Positions 48,330 to 62,700 of a DNA stretch of 64,000 bases are shown in pieces. The translations under genes were made by a program, and so were the position numbers. This DNA comes from Sanderia malayensis (Eukaryota > Cnidaria > Scyphozoa > Semaeostomeae > Pelagiidae). The number at the start of each line of letters is the position of its first letter. Within the stretch, counting starts at the first letter, position 1. A model generated the notes under the pieces. That model worked only from the letters and a program-made list of their open reading frames with translations. It did not search any database and was not told the DNA's origin. The DNA lies in assembly GCA_013076295.1 (NCBI GenBank), contig RQOL01000876.1, positions 1,364,001 through 1,428,000 of the forward strand, read 5' to 3'.

Positions 48330-50378
48330 TTGCGCCAAAAAGATGATATAACAACAGAAAGGAGACCAAGCAACGAATTATTTTTATATCAAGATAAAAT
48401 TCTTCCACAAATTCTTCTGTTACCTTCTATTTTCGTTGCTCCTGAAAAAGAATTTAGGAATTCATAATTTTTATAATTAAGAGCAAAAGATATTATTAAG
48501 TGTAAGAAAGTAAACAAAAATGTGTGATAAACAGACAAAGGGAGATACCATCATTGTCATTCGCTTTATCTTCTTTTCTTTCTTGGCGGGTGACACTTCT
48601 CAATGTGTAGCTATCATCTATAAATTCAAATGCAAAACTCTACCTATGGGAAACAAATATGGCAGATACGAAGATAATATCTAAATGAATCGAAAGCAAG
48701 GCGATTAAGTTCAATGGTAGACGGATAAATGCATTACTTATCTTTCATAAATGTTGCACCAGCCTTTAAAGAGTTGCCAAACGCAAGGCCAACATGAATT
48801 TGAGCTTTTTGTTCCAACTTGTGTCGTCTGAGTAAACAAATGATAAGGCCTAAACGTCCACACAACAGCATCTGCACCCTTCTTCGACTTGAAAAGACTG
48901 AAAGGAAAAGCTGCGCGTTACTTGAACATTTATATGCATTACTTGGGGATCAAGAAGCCATATTGCTATGCAGATCACGAGAAACGAAAGTATGCCAATG
49001 TCCAATAGATGCATCACAATGTCATCAGACAATGAAATTTAATGAATCCATGATAAATATTTGCATAGATATTTAAACAATTGATGGTTGAAAATATTCC
49101 CAAAGCAAGACATTGTTTAAACCATAGCTCAAACTATTCAGTGCATCTGAAGACATTCTATCAAATGATCATGCATGTTAAACTCCACTGGGAGCTTAAG
49201 AAGCAGAACAATCATGAAATCGAGGCAAGTGAAAAATTTGAAGCCAACGCAAAATATTGTCAGAGCAATGAAATTTGTTTTTGTTTAGCTTGTTAAATCT
49301 TGTTATTCTATATTGAGGATCTTATAAAGATAAAAATGGCATACCATCACAGTAGTATTTCACATCATCAGCTCTTTAATTCACCAGTTTTCTTTAAATG
49401 AGTTTTCATGTCGTCCTTCCCTTTTATCGCTCGCTGATGAAATAACCAATGACGTTTCAGCATTAGCTACCAGTGAAGTCAAAAGAAATTAAATCGCATG
49501 CGCTCTACAACAGCTCCCACATGCAATCCGTCAGTACATTTCCAGAATGATTTGAATCACTTCAATGTCATTTACACCCTAATGGATTTCTTATCTGTTG
49601 AAAGTATCAAAGGTTCTGCAAAAGAATTCTTACCGTTGAGCAACCAGCTCAACCAGTGGCCTGGCCTAGACTTCTTTTAGCAACTTCGCTTTGAATTCAA
49701 TTTGGATTCTAATATTGAGTCTCAGAAATGGCTTAAAAGCGAAACCCTCTCTTCCCAATACGGGTCAGTGCTTCCCCGTGTAAGGCTGCTACTAAACCCC
49801 CAATTTACTGATTTTGCCAGAGCAACCCCAACCCCACAATTAACCCAAATAAAAAACAAGTGCTCTACCCAAAGACGAAAGTGTTGAAAAACCCAGTTGC
49901 ATTTTAACACCTAGGCCCGGCGACCGCCGACGGAAAGAACGATGGTGTCCGATGAAATACATATATGGAGCTTGGAGTGAATTGGATGTGGGAACACACA
50001 GTTAAACACATGCGCATATTGGAATAAGATCAAACTTGTATTATACCACATGACACGCATGTCGATGCAAGAGACTCACCAGAGATCTACTTTTGACTGT
50101 TGATACCAATCATCTACCAAATAACAAGAGCAGGGAGTGGCTGGGTTAACTTCATCTTTATATCTGGAATTTGAAAGACGAATTAAGTGAAAAATCTAAA
50201 ACCAACGCAAGAAATTGTTAGAGCAATGGAAATAAAATATAGAATGACAAAAAACATTGTAGAAAGTAAACTTCTAGATAAAAGACCCCATTTCATTTTG
50301 AATTGGAAAAAATGATCGAGTTAATATCATTACAATGAATCTTGTTGCTGAGCTTTCTTAGAATATATTAAGTAATGT
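48330..50378. repeat. Right arm of the inner palindrome
   Basis: Reverse complement of 45,484-47,820, with differences at a few percent by eye. Plus-strand frames at 48,819-49,076, 49,081-49,296 and 49,498-49,680 mirror those on the left. Whether these are exons of a duplicated gene or chance frames kept by recent duplication cannot be decided here, because both copies are too similar for a conservation test. Confidence 0.92.
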
Positions 50379-51484
50379 AATTGAAACATAATGAAATGTA
50401 AGAACACTTTTAAATCACAAAATTGCATGCAAAGTTAAATTGTATAGTTGATGATGGCCCCATGACGACCTACTGATCGAGAAACGCTTCCATGGGATTT
50501 GGTCAAAATTAATAGCGAAATAAATTCCACGTGCGTCCAGCTAATATAACCCAAAATACAAGCAATCGGTTATATTTCACGCCTCTTTCCGAACATTTTT
50601 AAAAAACATTAGATGGAATTTGCCCCCATAGGCCCCAGCCTGGCTCCCGTAGTGAAAAACATTTTCCTTGGTTATGGGCCAATTTGGGGCCCTTCTAACG
50701 GTTCCCCCGAGTGAAAATTTATTTGAAAAATGCGTTGCACTATTTCTCTTTATTTACAAGGCCATATGTAAATCACCAAATCATAAATTTTGAAATATCT
50801 GTTTTATAGAAATGTTGGTTGACGCAAATTGATCAGAAGAAGGTCTTAATCAGTTTGACTATACAGCGGTTGAATCATGTTTCACTATACTTGGATTTTC
50901 GAGACATTAAGCCATGGATGAGGCATTTTGGAAAAACACTTGTTGTCGGCAATCTTTGACTTCTAGCCTTTGAAATATCTGGGCCAAACGTTCAAAATTA
51001 TCTCAATCAAACGACCTTAATTAGTGGCACTCAAAGTCATAGGTCCATGGATAGTGCAGAATGAAATGCCTTGGTGCAAGCAGTCTTCCAGTCCTAATTT
51101 TTTAATTATCTGTCCCAAAGAGCCAGACATTTTCTCGAAATCATCAGAAGACCGAAATTAAAGTGAGAAGACTGATTGTGTGTCATTTTTCACTCTTTTT
51201 TATAATTTGGCTTTTAGATGATGCATATTGTAATACATTTTTGCAGGTTTGACTCCTAAACTTTTAAATATTTGTTCCAGATGACTGAAAGTTGTCTCCA
51301 AGTGGTCAAAAGACCCTAATTGGAATCCTAAGCTTTCACTCTATTTCAAAATTTTGCTTTTCGAGGCCATAACTTGTGGTCTTTTGTAAATTAAGGTTGG
51401 AAATCTCAGAGAAAAGACGAAATGTTATAAGATTGAAATTTCATTTTTTGCGAAAACAGGAAGGTGATTGTTGATTGCAGTAGG
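50379..51484. repeat. Degenerate repeat region between palindrome and receptor arm
   Basis: A TTTGAAATATCTG-like motif recurs at about 50,789 and 50,970, with weaker forms near 51,105 and 51,265. Each is followed by CCAAA/CAAACG and later TCAGAAGACC/AACGACC-type text. It looks like an eroded tandem repeat of roughly 135-180 bases. No gene. Confidence 0.4.
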
Positions 51485-51761
51485 CCTTTTAAGCCAGCAA
51501 TATTTAAAATTCTTAATGCTTTGTGTCGAAAGTAATTTTGCATTTCAATCTCATAGCAACTGCATATCCTGGTACGGATGTACGGATGTTCACCGTGCAA
51601 TAAAAATGAAATAAGCAAAAACAAAATGTGTTAGTAATTAATTAAAAACCAATATAACCATAACCAATTCATAAGAAAAACAAAAAATTACTCGTATTAC
51701 TAATGTTATATATACCTTAGCACTTTTTGCATCAACGCATTTAATTTCAAAGTAGTCTTGC

Positions 51762-52273
51762 CAAGGCTCCGCTTACATGGTACCCGTGAAGCTTTTAGCC
51801 GCTCAAGTTTTGGCACCAATAGATGGTGCGTTTACACGAGATAAGCCTATCTATACAAATATTTGTCCTGATAGCCTCACAAAAACTTGTCCTGTTATAG
51901 AAAGAGGTGAGGTGGAGAATTTAAGAGGGAAAATATTTCCACGGTACCGTGTAAACGCTTCTATCAGGACCACAATTTGTACGGATGCAAAAGGAGGTGA
52001 CACTGCCATAACTTTCAGAAATAAAAATAAACGATCGTAAATTTCATAGAAATCAAGACAACAATTCATTTAACTCACCACACAAAAAACTAATTCAATT
52101 TGGTGCCAAGATTTATGAAAAAGCATACTGCCCAAGATGATCAAAGGAAGCCGCCTAGCAAAAACCATCGTGTAAACGCGAGGCTTATGCGTATAAATAT
52201 TTGACCGGTACACCTATCCGTACAAAAACTTAAACGGCTAAAAACTTGACCGGTACCGTGTAAACGGGGCCTG
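51762..52273. mobile_element. GTTTACACG-type MITE private to the right arm
   Basis: The left end CAAGGCTCCGCTTACATGGT and the right end, inverted, CAGGCCCCGTTTACACGGTA are homologous for about 50 bases, sharing an AGCCG-T-x-AAGTTTT stretch. The left arm has the uninterrupted site near 13,760 (GTCTCAGCAAGAT), proving insertion. No clear target duplication survives. Confidence 0.85.
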
Positions 52274-53750
52274 AGACAGCCGTTTTGCATTAACTTTTTT
52301 TGAAATCTTCGAAAGTAACGACGACTTGAAAGGACAAAGTTCCTTTGCCAGGTAAGTTAGCTAAGCGTACCAGGCAGTATATCCTCAGTTTAAATTGCTT
52401 TGCTTTTTATCTTATGACATTTCAATTGTCATTCGGTTCGTCGCAAGTTACTCTTCATCAATTTATCTTCGAATCAATTTGTTGGAGTTGATTGAAAGAG
52501 CAATTTCTTTAGCTATTTTCTTGCAGAGCATTCTACGCGTTTCAATGTACTTACTTTTGTTGAATTAAGTTGCGCCACTCTTCATCGTTCGATCTTTTTC
52601 TGTGAGCAATTTTGTCTCACCAGAAAGCCGTTCTGGCTCTCTGATGAGTACTTTTTTGAGCTCTTCCAGTAATATCAACTGCAGGTTACATTCAAAGTCT
52701 AAAGCTTTGCGGTATATAATCGCTATGTTAAGGCGTGTCCTCGAATCTGTTGGATTGGAGAAGTTGGAATTATTCTTTTCTGTTGTTCAGTGCATCTGGG
52801 TTTGGCTATTTTTGAGGAACAATTTTCAATCTCTCAAGCGTTGTGTTGATAGTGACGAATGCGCAGACCTGGAAACTTGTGATCACTGCCTGAGTTCGGA
52901 AGGACGAGTAGAGAGCTTAAACGTTTATGAGAAACTCCGGCTTATTTGAATTTCATTCTTGGCCTAGCCGTTCGGAGAGATCCGACTGGAACAACGACAG
53001 TGCATTTGAAATTTCTATAAGAGAACGGGGGAACATGACTGACCCCCCCCCCCCCATACGACCCTTGTTGCCAGTGTAGAATGTAAAATTCCAATTGCAG
53101 CCTGTTTGAACACTGTCATTACCCTTTGCTTTTTCACAGATCTTCGCATTGCCTTGGGTTGTGGATCTAAATTTGCGAGGCCTGAAAACTTCGGGCCTGT
53201 GTTTGTCTTTGCCTGGTTTTGTTTTGTCAAAGGTTTTGCCGATGCTCTCCACATTTGGCATTGCGCGTTGGCAAAGGCTGTAGTGACAGTGTATTTGGCT
53301 AAACCTAGCTTAACAGTTGATAACGGCATGAAAGCATGATATGGCTGAGAACGTTTCTAAAAGCTGTATTTAACTTCCCCAACAATTGCCCTGGTATGCT
53401 TCCCTTCTCAGAATAAATATCTTCAACAATTCTTCTCTCAAAATACTTCCAACTTCAGTTGCTGAGCTATGCCATGTTGGCTTGGAATACACATTGTTAT
53501 AAATAACCATTTTGTTATAATAACATATAATACAAAAACGTATGACTTCAAGTTGCAAATGGTTTAAGACCTGCTTAAGAACAATTTCAGGTTTTTGAAT
53601 GTAAATCAAAAAATTTATGAGAACGAACAACGCTTTTTGGCATAATTCTAAAAAGTTGAGCTCGTTAGAAGCTTACCTGACAAAAACTTTATTTACAGGT
53701 GGATAAACAAACTGATAGAAATTCAACTTTGCAACGATACCCGAAAGAAG
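52274..53750. other. Upstream region of receptor copy B, no supported gene
   Basis: Mirrors 11.8-13.8 kb. A 115-residue frame (52,602-52,949) is open here but broken by stops in the left arm, so it is probably not coding. A C homopolymer near 53,042 differs in length between arms. Confidence 0.5.
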
Positions 53751-56700
53751 ATGGCGAAGAAGAAATTATATGTATTTGCTCTACAGGCTGGTAATATTGT
53801 CATATTCATTTACTTGCTTTTATATTTGCTGTCGTTTCTTTTAACAAGAATGCTTTCCGAGAATATTTTCGGACAGCGAAAAATAATTCTAGTGAACAAA
53901 ATCATACAGTCTTAATATTTCGGACTTGCATTCAAAATGACCAAGATTTTTCACCATTTATTAGAAATTCCAGTTAAAAGCAATTGAAAGTTAAATAAAT
54001 CATAAAGCCAAAATTGCGAGAAAGAGGGGATTTTACAGAATTTCCTCTGTAACGTAGCTACATCTTGCTCAAATGTGATTTTGAATTAAGATATTACATG
54101 CATTTTAAAAAAAACTTTTTAAAGCGCCAAATTAGTGCTGTCGTTTCTTAATTCTTTTAACAAAATGCGAATAATGATTGTTTATGGTGGTGCAATTGAT
54201 TTTTCTTGTCTCCATGGTCAACTATGATTGTCTTTGATTGTCTGTGTGTGATTGTCAACGATTGTCAATGATTATCTGTGATTGCCAATGATTGTCTGTG
54301 ATTGCCAATGATTGTCTATTATTGTCTATTATCAGCTGTAAACATCTAAGGTCATCCATGATCAACGAAAAATATAGTTCTCTGTGACAAACGAAATGTT
54401 TCAATTCTTGCAGGATTGCTATTGCTGATATTTGAAGCTGTCACCTTGATTAAACCGCAAGGTAAATAAGCTGAAGGAGGGAGAGAAGAGGATTGCTTCC
54501 ATTGTGACAGATCCTCGCCTTTCATAAGGAGGTTTCCCTTGTAACAATCTACTGTATTGAAGAGGTTACAGAAATGTCCTATGTATAGAAGGGTCTGCGT
54601 CCAAGCTGCAACAATTTTGCTGACCACTGCAATGTTCATGTAATTTATGTCCCGTATGTACGTTAAGTCCCGTATGCAATCAGCCCTTGTAATCTCTTTC
54701 AGGTGTTTGGTTAGTCAGTTGATATTTGAGAGCTTCATAACCATGGACATGTATGATCTGCCCCTAAAACATCATAACCACAGTTCAGGTTCCCTAGCTC
54801 CAACTTTATCTCTAAAATCACTTGTCTTAAACAAGTTCTATTCCTTAAGCTTGAGGAAACAAAATCCACGTTAGTAAATCCACAACGTGCATTCAACGAG
54901 GCTCGTGGAAACTATGGGCCCAAGGGGGAGGCGTTTTGCCAATAAGTCCCAAAACTTAACTTAGAACTGAGATATTTTCATAAATTGATGAAATTTGTTA
55001 ACCCCCCCTCCCCAATTAATTTCTGCCACACCATAGTCATTAATTTTATCTACCCGACTTTCGATACCATCTACATTTGTTAGCTGTTCAGCTCATTAAA
55101 ATGGAAACTAATTGATTATGGTATAAAAAATATTTTTCATTCTTCAGGCTGCATGTTTCAGAATCAAAGAATAGAAAATGGAAAGAGTTCTTTCTTTGGC
55201 TTTGGAAATATGCCTTACTGCATGAATTGTATCTGTTTTAATAACGTACTTGAATGCATCTATGCGGTTAGGTTAAACAACAGCTCTCCTGACCTCAAAA
55301 TATGTAAATCAAACAATTCATGCAACGAAATAGCCCAAAGTGTTTCAAAAGGTATCAGCCATACATGTATACTCAGAAATAAAGCTTAACAACAAACATA
55401 AATATTCTTTGCTTTGACCTGATGTTGCTTACAGAATGCCAAAGAGATGTTTCTTTGAGTTGTTACATGCTTCCCCCAATCGGCTCATCGTGGCTTGCAA
55501 ATGGTTGCAATTACTCGTGTACTGAGAAGAATGAAGTGAAACACAGTTTTATTCGCACACCTTGGTGTCAGAGCCTTTCCACATCTAAGTTCTGTGCAAT
55601 TTGTCCCGGTAAGTACAGTGGATAATATACTTCACTCGAGAAAAGCCCAGTATTCCAAAACTAGGACTTCTTGACCCACCCTTGACTCTTTAACCCTTTC
55701 CCTCGATCACTTGATCCATGAACTTTCACCCATATTTCACCCGTATTGACCTTTGCCCTGAGAATTTTTCGTTTCAGACAAAGAAAGGTTTTTTCGGAAA
55801 TACGGTAGTGTGTATAAAATGTGCAAAAGCGAAACAAAGCTGATTTCACGCGAACAAGATTGCGACGGGGTGAACGATTGCGAAAAAAATACGGATGAAG
55901 CTCACTGCTCCACTTGTAAGTGTCATAATAATCTTGATAAAAATTGGCATTATTTTTCAATATCAATAATCAATAATAGTTTTTCAATATTTCAATCAAT
56001 TTCACTGGTAAAATCTGAATGTTTACTCACGATAAACAAATCAATTTACTTGTTTAGCTACCTACAAACGAAGTATTGTGTGTGGTACATCACCTTGTTG
56101 TAGATTACTTTATCCCAGCCTGGTAGTTTGTTAGCTGCAGAAACCTCACAAAGAGCTTCATTTTTAAAATACCTTGATAAAGTAATTGTCTGAATCAATT
56201 AATATGAAGTCGAAGATTCAAAGAGTACTTTAAACAGGTGGAGAACAAATGGGAAAATAAAAGTTGACATGTTAAAACTTCAATGTTTAGACTTATTCAA
56301 TTGCCAATTTATTACTGGTATCTCTATTTATAGATTATTGTAAATCAATTGCTGAAGAAGTTATGAAGAAGAAGTTTATTTGGAGAAGATCGGCAGTCAA
56401 TGTTACAAAATATCTCCCCTGCTTTCATTTGAACTCCCAGTGGAAAGGTAGCCAAATGCCAACACCCTCTATATGTTTATTAGATGAGTCAGTAGAAAGA
56501 CGTATAAATTGTATATGAGGACTTTAGAGCAATAACACCAAGACCAAAATGTTCAATGTTGTCATTTGTGACAAGACAATTCCAATAGGTACGACAGGAA
56601 TCGCAACACCATATTTTGACATAAATTTGTCTTGATTATTCATGGATATTTATTGTCTTATTGGACTTGTCTTTTTTGGTCCTTGTGTTTGCTTTGAACA

Positions 56701-59700
56701 TTTGACAACATGTTTCTTATCAAATGTGAATAGCAGCAGCACAAGGAAGAGTTGATTTGACGGTGAATTAAACGTCACGGCCTACTAGAGTCTATTGAAG
56801 ACGTCGACGAAGGCAGAAACCCCCAAGTGAATTGAAATTTGAAGTGATGACGTGTTTGTTTTTTTAAGGTGTGTTACGGAGAACCTGCACCATGACAGAG
56901 TCAGGTGGAACATTTTGGCCAAAGCTGGACTATTGTCAATGTCAATACACAAAAAAAGAACCAACAATTATGGAGGTAGAAATTCATTTTTATTTTCTAA
57001 TTTAGTTTCCAAAACTCCCATATTTTGGCAATTCTCACACTGAAGCACACTCCTGCATTATCATATAGCATTAGATTTTTAGCATTAGCCACAATAAAAA
57101 AAAAGCAACAGGATCACAAAATTTCATCATTTGCCAAGAAAACATTAGTTGTACCGACAGACACACGATTGGCGGTGGGGGTACAACGCCACTATTGTAC
57201 TTCCCCTATTTAGCAACACCCCTCTCTACAAACATAGCTAATATTATGGCAAAAGGTTTTTCAAGAAAGGGATGGCTTAACAATAACTATTTTGAACACA
57301 GATATGCAAATTTTCTTCGTTTCAACTTAACTTTTGCTTAACAATAGCATGTCTGAATTATGATTTTTTAAAGGAACTATCAACAGACAATGTAACTGCA
57401 GTGATGCTGAAAGAAAAAGCATGGCAAATATATTATTACTCTGTTGACGCTGTCAGCCAAAAAAGATCCACACAACTGGCCTTGGTGCTGATAGACAAAG
57501 CTTTGAATGTAACTTTCGAAAAAACCCCTTATCAAAAATCCAACCTTACAGATTTTAGCCAGGTGAGAGTGGGAGACAGAAATTATATTAGTAGCTAATT
57601 GATAAATTGATATTGTTTTGCATCAAACATAACATAATTAATGTGTGATGTTTTTGCTTGAAATATGATAAGAGTTTTTGCAATACATTTTGGTGTAGGG
57701 TTAATTGGACGAGATTGTTGAAAAGTGAAAAACAAAGGAACCTTGTAGCAAAACTGAATACCCTGGATTTAATTTTCAGGATTGAACGCAGCAAATTCAA
57801 AAAACATTTGTTTTCAGACCACTCAAGCAAACATTTTGACTTCAGTTTTCGATCTTGTTTCATCAAGGCTGAAAAACTTTCATTTTCCAAAAAAAAATGA
57901 AATACTATAATTGTTGTATTAGTTGCATAAGCATATAGCTAGAAAACTTTCCTGTTTCACCTGATGCTTCCAAAAACGAGTCAAAAATGCTCCCCATCTC
58001 CGTGCGTGATCGTGCTCGTGGTCCCCCCCCCCCTGCCACAGCGTGCCCAGCATCAAGTATAGTACGTCATGTTGTTTGTTGTTCCAACAAGTTCACATTT
58101 CATCCAATGAAAAACTTGCAAAGTGATATCATACTTGGTAGCCTCACTTCAAATCAAAAGTGAACGTTTGAATCTTATATGGGCAAAGTAAACAGAAACA
58201 CAAAACAAAGAACACTGACACGAACACAGAACACAACATTTTTCCCCACTTACCAACATCTACTCGCTTGCGCATGCGTGTTGCGAGTCAACGATAACAT
58301 TTATTATACCCCGAGGAGAATCGCAGCAGGACCTCTGAAAAACGATCCAATTGTTCCCAATGCAACAAATACAAACAAGATAAACAAATTTGTTGCATCC
58401 ATAAAACCAGTTACATAGTCGCTTGCTGCTTGCTGGCATTAATCATTTACAAGAACTTGATTGTCAAAATCGTTTTAAAAAATTTGATATCCCAATCCTT
58501 GTTTGAAGACAAAGATATTGAGTATGTTAAATTGATTAAAAAAGTATTTTTTATTTATCCCCACAGACTATTCACAACATCTTGCAGGGACCTCGGTGGT
58601 GCGATGAAGTTGATGTAAGCAACTTGATTTATTTCTTAATCAAACAAGGGTAACCACATGATCTACTTTAAGGACGCAGTCTACAGAAAATTCTAAAATG
58701 GAGCTTTTCCACATAATCTAGAATTGTGATGGCCCTGATGAAGATATTGAGTCAAACATTTGCAGGAAGATACCTCTGTATTTATATTCGTCAAAAATAA
58801 TAGCAAAAATGAAAAATGGGGTTTCATTACCATGACAACAGTAACTAATTGAAGGGTACTTTTAAACTTTAGGAACATTTTTTTCCCAAAGCAGAGCAGA
58901 TACTTGACAAAAACTGTTACTTATAGATTAACAACACCAAGATATTTAATTTAAGCAATGGAAATTTTCCTTCGTTGTATAAATGTGGGGCTGCCCCCAA
59001 AAAACACTGTTTCCATAGTAACTGTGGATTTTCAAAATATTTCTAAATTTCTATTGTACAATTTGTAACACTAAGTAAGTTGAATGTAATGTTAAAATTT
59101 GAGGGTTGAAGGAGTCACCGTTTCGGAATAAACTGTTCCTAAAGGATGAGATACTGCAAATATAAAGTTTTGAGAAAAACGGTGTTAAACAGACACTACG
59201 AAAAAATATACTACAAGGATTTTTATTCCACTGTCCTCTTCAGTATTTGACTTCTTGGGCAAACCAATTTTAGTTCTGAAAGATCTTGTTATACTTCTTT
59301 CCACATCCAAGTTTCTTAAAATTAGAATAGGCGAGTTTTACATATCCTTCGCATGTTTTTTTTGGCAGTTGTTGGTGGCGTGTTCATTGTCGGGGATTTA
59401 GGCCCTGCTCCATGTTCTCCAATTTCTCTGCTACAACTGGCTCTAGGACTTATTTCAGTACTTGCAGCATGATTTTGATCTTTATCCAATTCTACTTTGT
59501 CTTTTCGAAGAACCTTTTGCGTTTTTTCTTCAAAACACAAGGCGTCTTACTTCATTGCAAAAGTTGAACAATGACAGCAAAAATCGAAAAAAATGGCGAA
59601 CACGTTGTCTTTCTTTGTATCTCTTTTTCTGCTATGAATCATGGGATAGCGAGGCCTCACCAAGGCAAAGAGGCTAACTCAACTAGCGGGAAACTTTGAA

Positions 59701-62700
59701 AGTTCTCTGAGAGATTTTGGGGGCCGAAATTTCGGATAAATCCCATAGCAACCAGGAACACTGAAAATGCTGCTCGGTTGTTAGGGGCTAATTTCAAAGC
59801 CGCTTTTACAAAACTTGTTTTAAATTGGTAAATATCACTTTAATGAACAAAATAAGTGTATCATAGTATAAAATGATACTTTCTCTTTCATAAACAACCA
59901 TAAAAAAAAAATTTTGGCAAAAAATTTTTATGGAAGAAATTTTCTGTAGACTGCGTCCTTAAAGAATTCAACCTTTTGTTTCCTTCCCAATCAGGAATAT
60001 GACGAATTGAAATCAAAATGGGAATTTTTCTGCAAAAGAAATGAAATTCTGTAAGCAGAGCATTTTAACATGCTTCTTTCTTCGTGCAAAGTTACAATAT
60101 TTCTTAATTATTTTGACATTGGGTTTGCAATTTGGGGTATTAAAATCTCAAAAGTTACACGGACCATGTCGGTAATGTTGTCGTTGTTGTTTCGAGAGTC
60201 CTGACAAGCTCTATTGAGGGTGTATATTGCCAGGCGTATGCAAGTTACACTTGATCATGATCAATTTTAATAAAACATAAACGTTTCCTACTTTCTTCTT
60301 TCAGGATAATTATACCTTTGAAGAGGTGGTCAATATATCACTCTGGTTTCTTACAAGACATCTTATTTCCTGAGGTAAATAAACCATCCATTTTTATTTT
60401 GAAATGAATCAAATCAAATTTCTCTTCGATCCTTAGATCAGAAACTTCAAACAGAACTTCTTATGGTTGACAAGTGTCGAAAACCATAAAAACACCATGC
60501 ACTAAAATTTTTCCCAGCAACTTACAAAATATATCGTTACATGAGCTGCTTTATTGAACAATTTTTGACCTAACATTATCTAGATGTAACCAAGACTTCT
60601 TTGCTTCAACTCAAAATTTGTTGTCGAAAAGATGAGGGGTAGTACAAGATTACAAATTACTGAGTTAATAAGCCTACATTTCTTCCTCAGAAATATATCT
60701 TACAAGGCATAGACGTCGATTCTCTACAGGAAGAAAAGGTATGTAATCAACTAAAGGAATCAAATAGCTACATCTGACTGCTGACAGTGAAAAACCCAGT
60801 GTATCTTTTGCGCATTGCACTACCTACTCCTTTCAGCGAGACTCAGATGATCTTAAGAGTTTTAAACTGGCAAACTAAATTGCTTAAGTAGCCTGTAACC
60901 TTATCAAAGGCATTTGGTTTCCTGGTGGCTAACACTATCAGGCTTGCATTTGTGTAGTTAGTAGATATGTTGGTAGTAGTACCTACCTGCTGCTATTTTA
61001 TTCTCTTGTCCAATTCTCCATTGCAAAGATTTGATCAGAGTTCTCGGTTGCTTGCGTTAATTGTGTTTTTGTTTATCAGGAACGTGAAACCAAGCCTGGT
61101 ACCACCGTGGTTGGCTTATCTAATGGAACAAATACGAGAAGCCAATCAATTGAAGTTGGTTTATACAATAAATTTTGCTTGTTAGTTATTTTAGGTGGTT
61201 AAGCGAACTCAATAATTTGATAACAAATAAAGTTAACTTAAGCACATTCAATAGCAGTGAATTAGGAAAATAAATTGGACTTTCTTACAGGACCTTCTTA
61301 CTCATATTAGAGTACAACTCATCATGGACATTAGCTTCGCAATGATCTCACTGCTGGCATTGATAATAGCTGTAATCTTACTATTTGGATTTAAGTGAGT
61401 ATAACTTTATAATGCGAAGAAATAATGTTTTATATCTCAAATAAATACAGTGAAACCTCAATGCAGAAAACAGGAAATGCAAATGTTTTGTTTGCATTAT
61501 ATCTAAGAGACGTGTTTATAACTTAAAACCTTCGAATGCAAAAGAAGTTAGCAAAGCAATAGCCAATATATCAAAGCTTGAATCATATATGATAACAATG
61601 GATAATAACAATGGATAATAAAAGGAAAATGTCCCGTATTTTCAGTTTACGCTGGTAGCTACATGAAGCTACGCCAAGGCCTAAATTTGCATCAATTCCC
61701 TTACACTTTCGTGCCTCTCACTCAAGTGCTGAACACATTTTTAATGCCATTTATGTCACAGTATTTTATTCTTTTATCTTAATATCCATGGCAGCAGTTA
61801 AATTGTTTCTTTGTTTATTACAGTGTTCCTTCGACAACAAAATTTTTCATCCACAAGAACCTATTTGTTGCAAGAACGATTTCATCTTTTATTTATGTAA
61901 TTGGAAGCTGGATTGAACGAGATTTGAAGGAAAAAAGGGTGAGAATTTATCAACTATTCCGACGATAAACATATAACTATGAGGAGGATAGAGGTCCCCC
62001 TAGGGCCTCCTTTGGCTCCCACACCATGCAAGGCACGAACTATAATATCCGTCCACAAATCATGTTTTTGAAACTGTTTCATGATGCAGATCAAATCCTT
62101 TTCAGCTTGTCTTTTTCACTATGATTGAAGCTGTGTTTGTTTTATTTAGGGTATCTGCACAACATTTATGATTTTTCAATACTGCACTTCAATGGCAACA
62201 TTTTCCTGGATGCTTGTTGAGGGCATCAATTTATTCAACGTCATAGTCTTTGTGTTCCAAACAAGATGGACAAACCACAAAGTCTATGCTGCAATTGGCT
62301 GGGGTATGTCTCATAAAATCAGTCAGATTTCTGGCCAGTAGTACTGTACATGGATGAAGCTGTTGAACCTTAATAGGCCACCCTGGGAAGTTGGGAGGAT
62401 TGAAACATGGGGAAGAGGAACAGGGTTGAAGGGAACATAGAAGGGGGTGACACTTAAGCCTGAGTCAAACGCACTGAATAATTCACTGAACAATACTGAA
62501 CATTTGTTCAATTCGTGCGTGCATACATGAAGTAATAATCGGTGATTGTGATACTGTCTCCCGCCACACGACCTCGATTTAGAACTCGAGATTTTCAGCC
62601 TTGTTCAGTGTTTTTTTTTCAGTGTACACTGCCAAACAATACTCAACATTGCCGAACAAATGTTCAGTGTTGTTCAGAGTGATATCAATAAGTTGTTAAT

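Noticed and set aside
51777..52040. 87-residue frame
   Set aside because: It lies wholly inside the right-arm MITE, including its terminal repeat.
52602..52949. 115-residue frame upstream of copy B
   Set aside because: The left-arm counterpart (12.87-13.15 kb) has several stops in the same reading, so coding use is unlikely.
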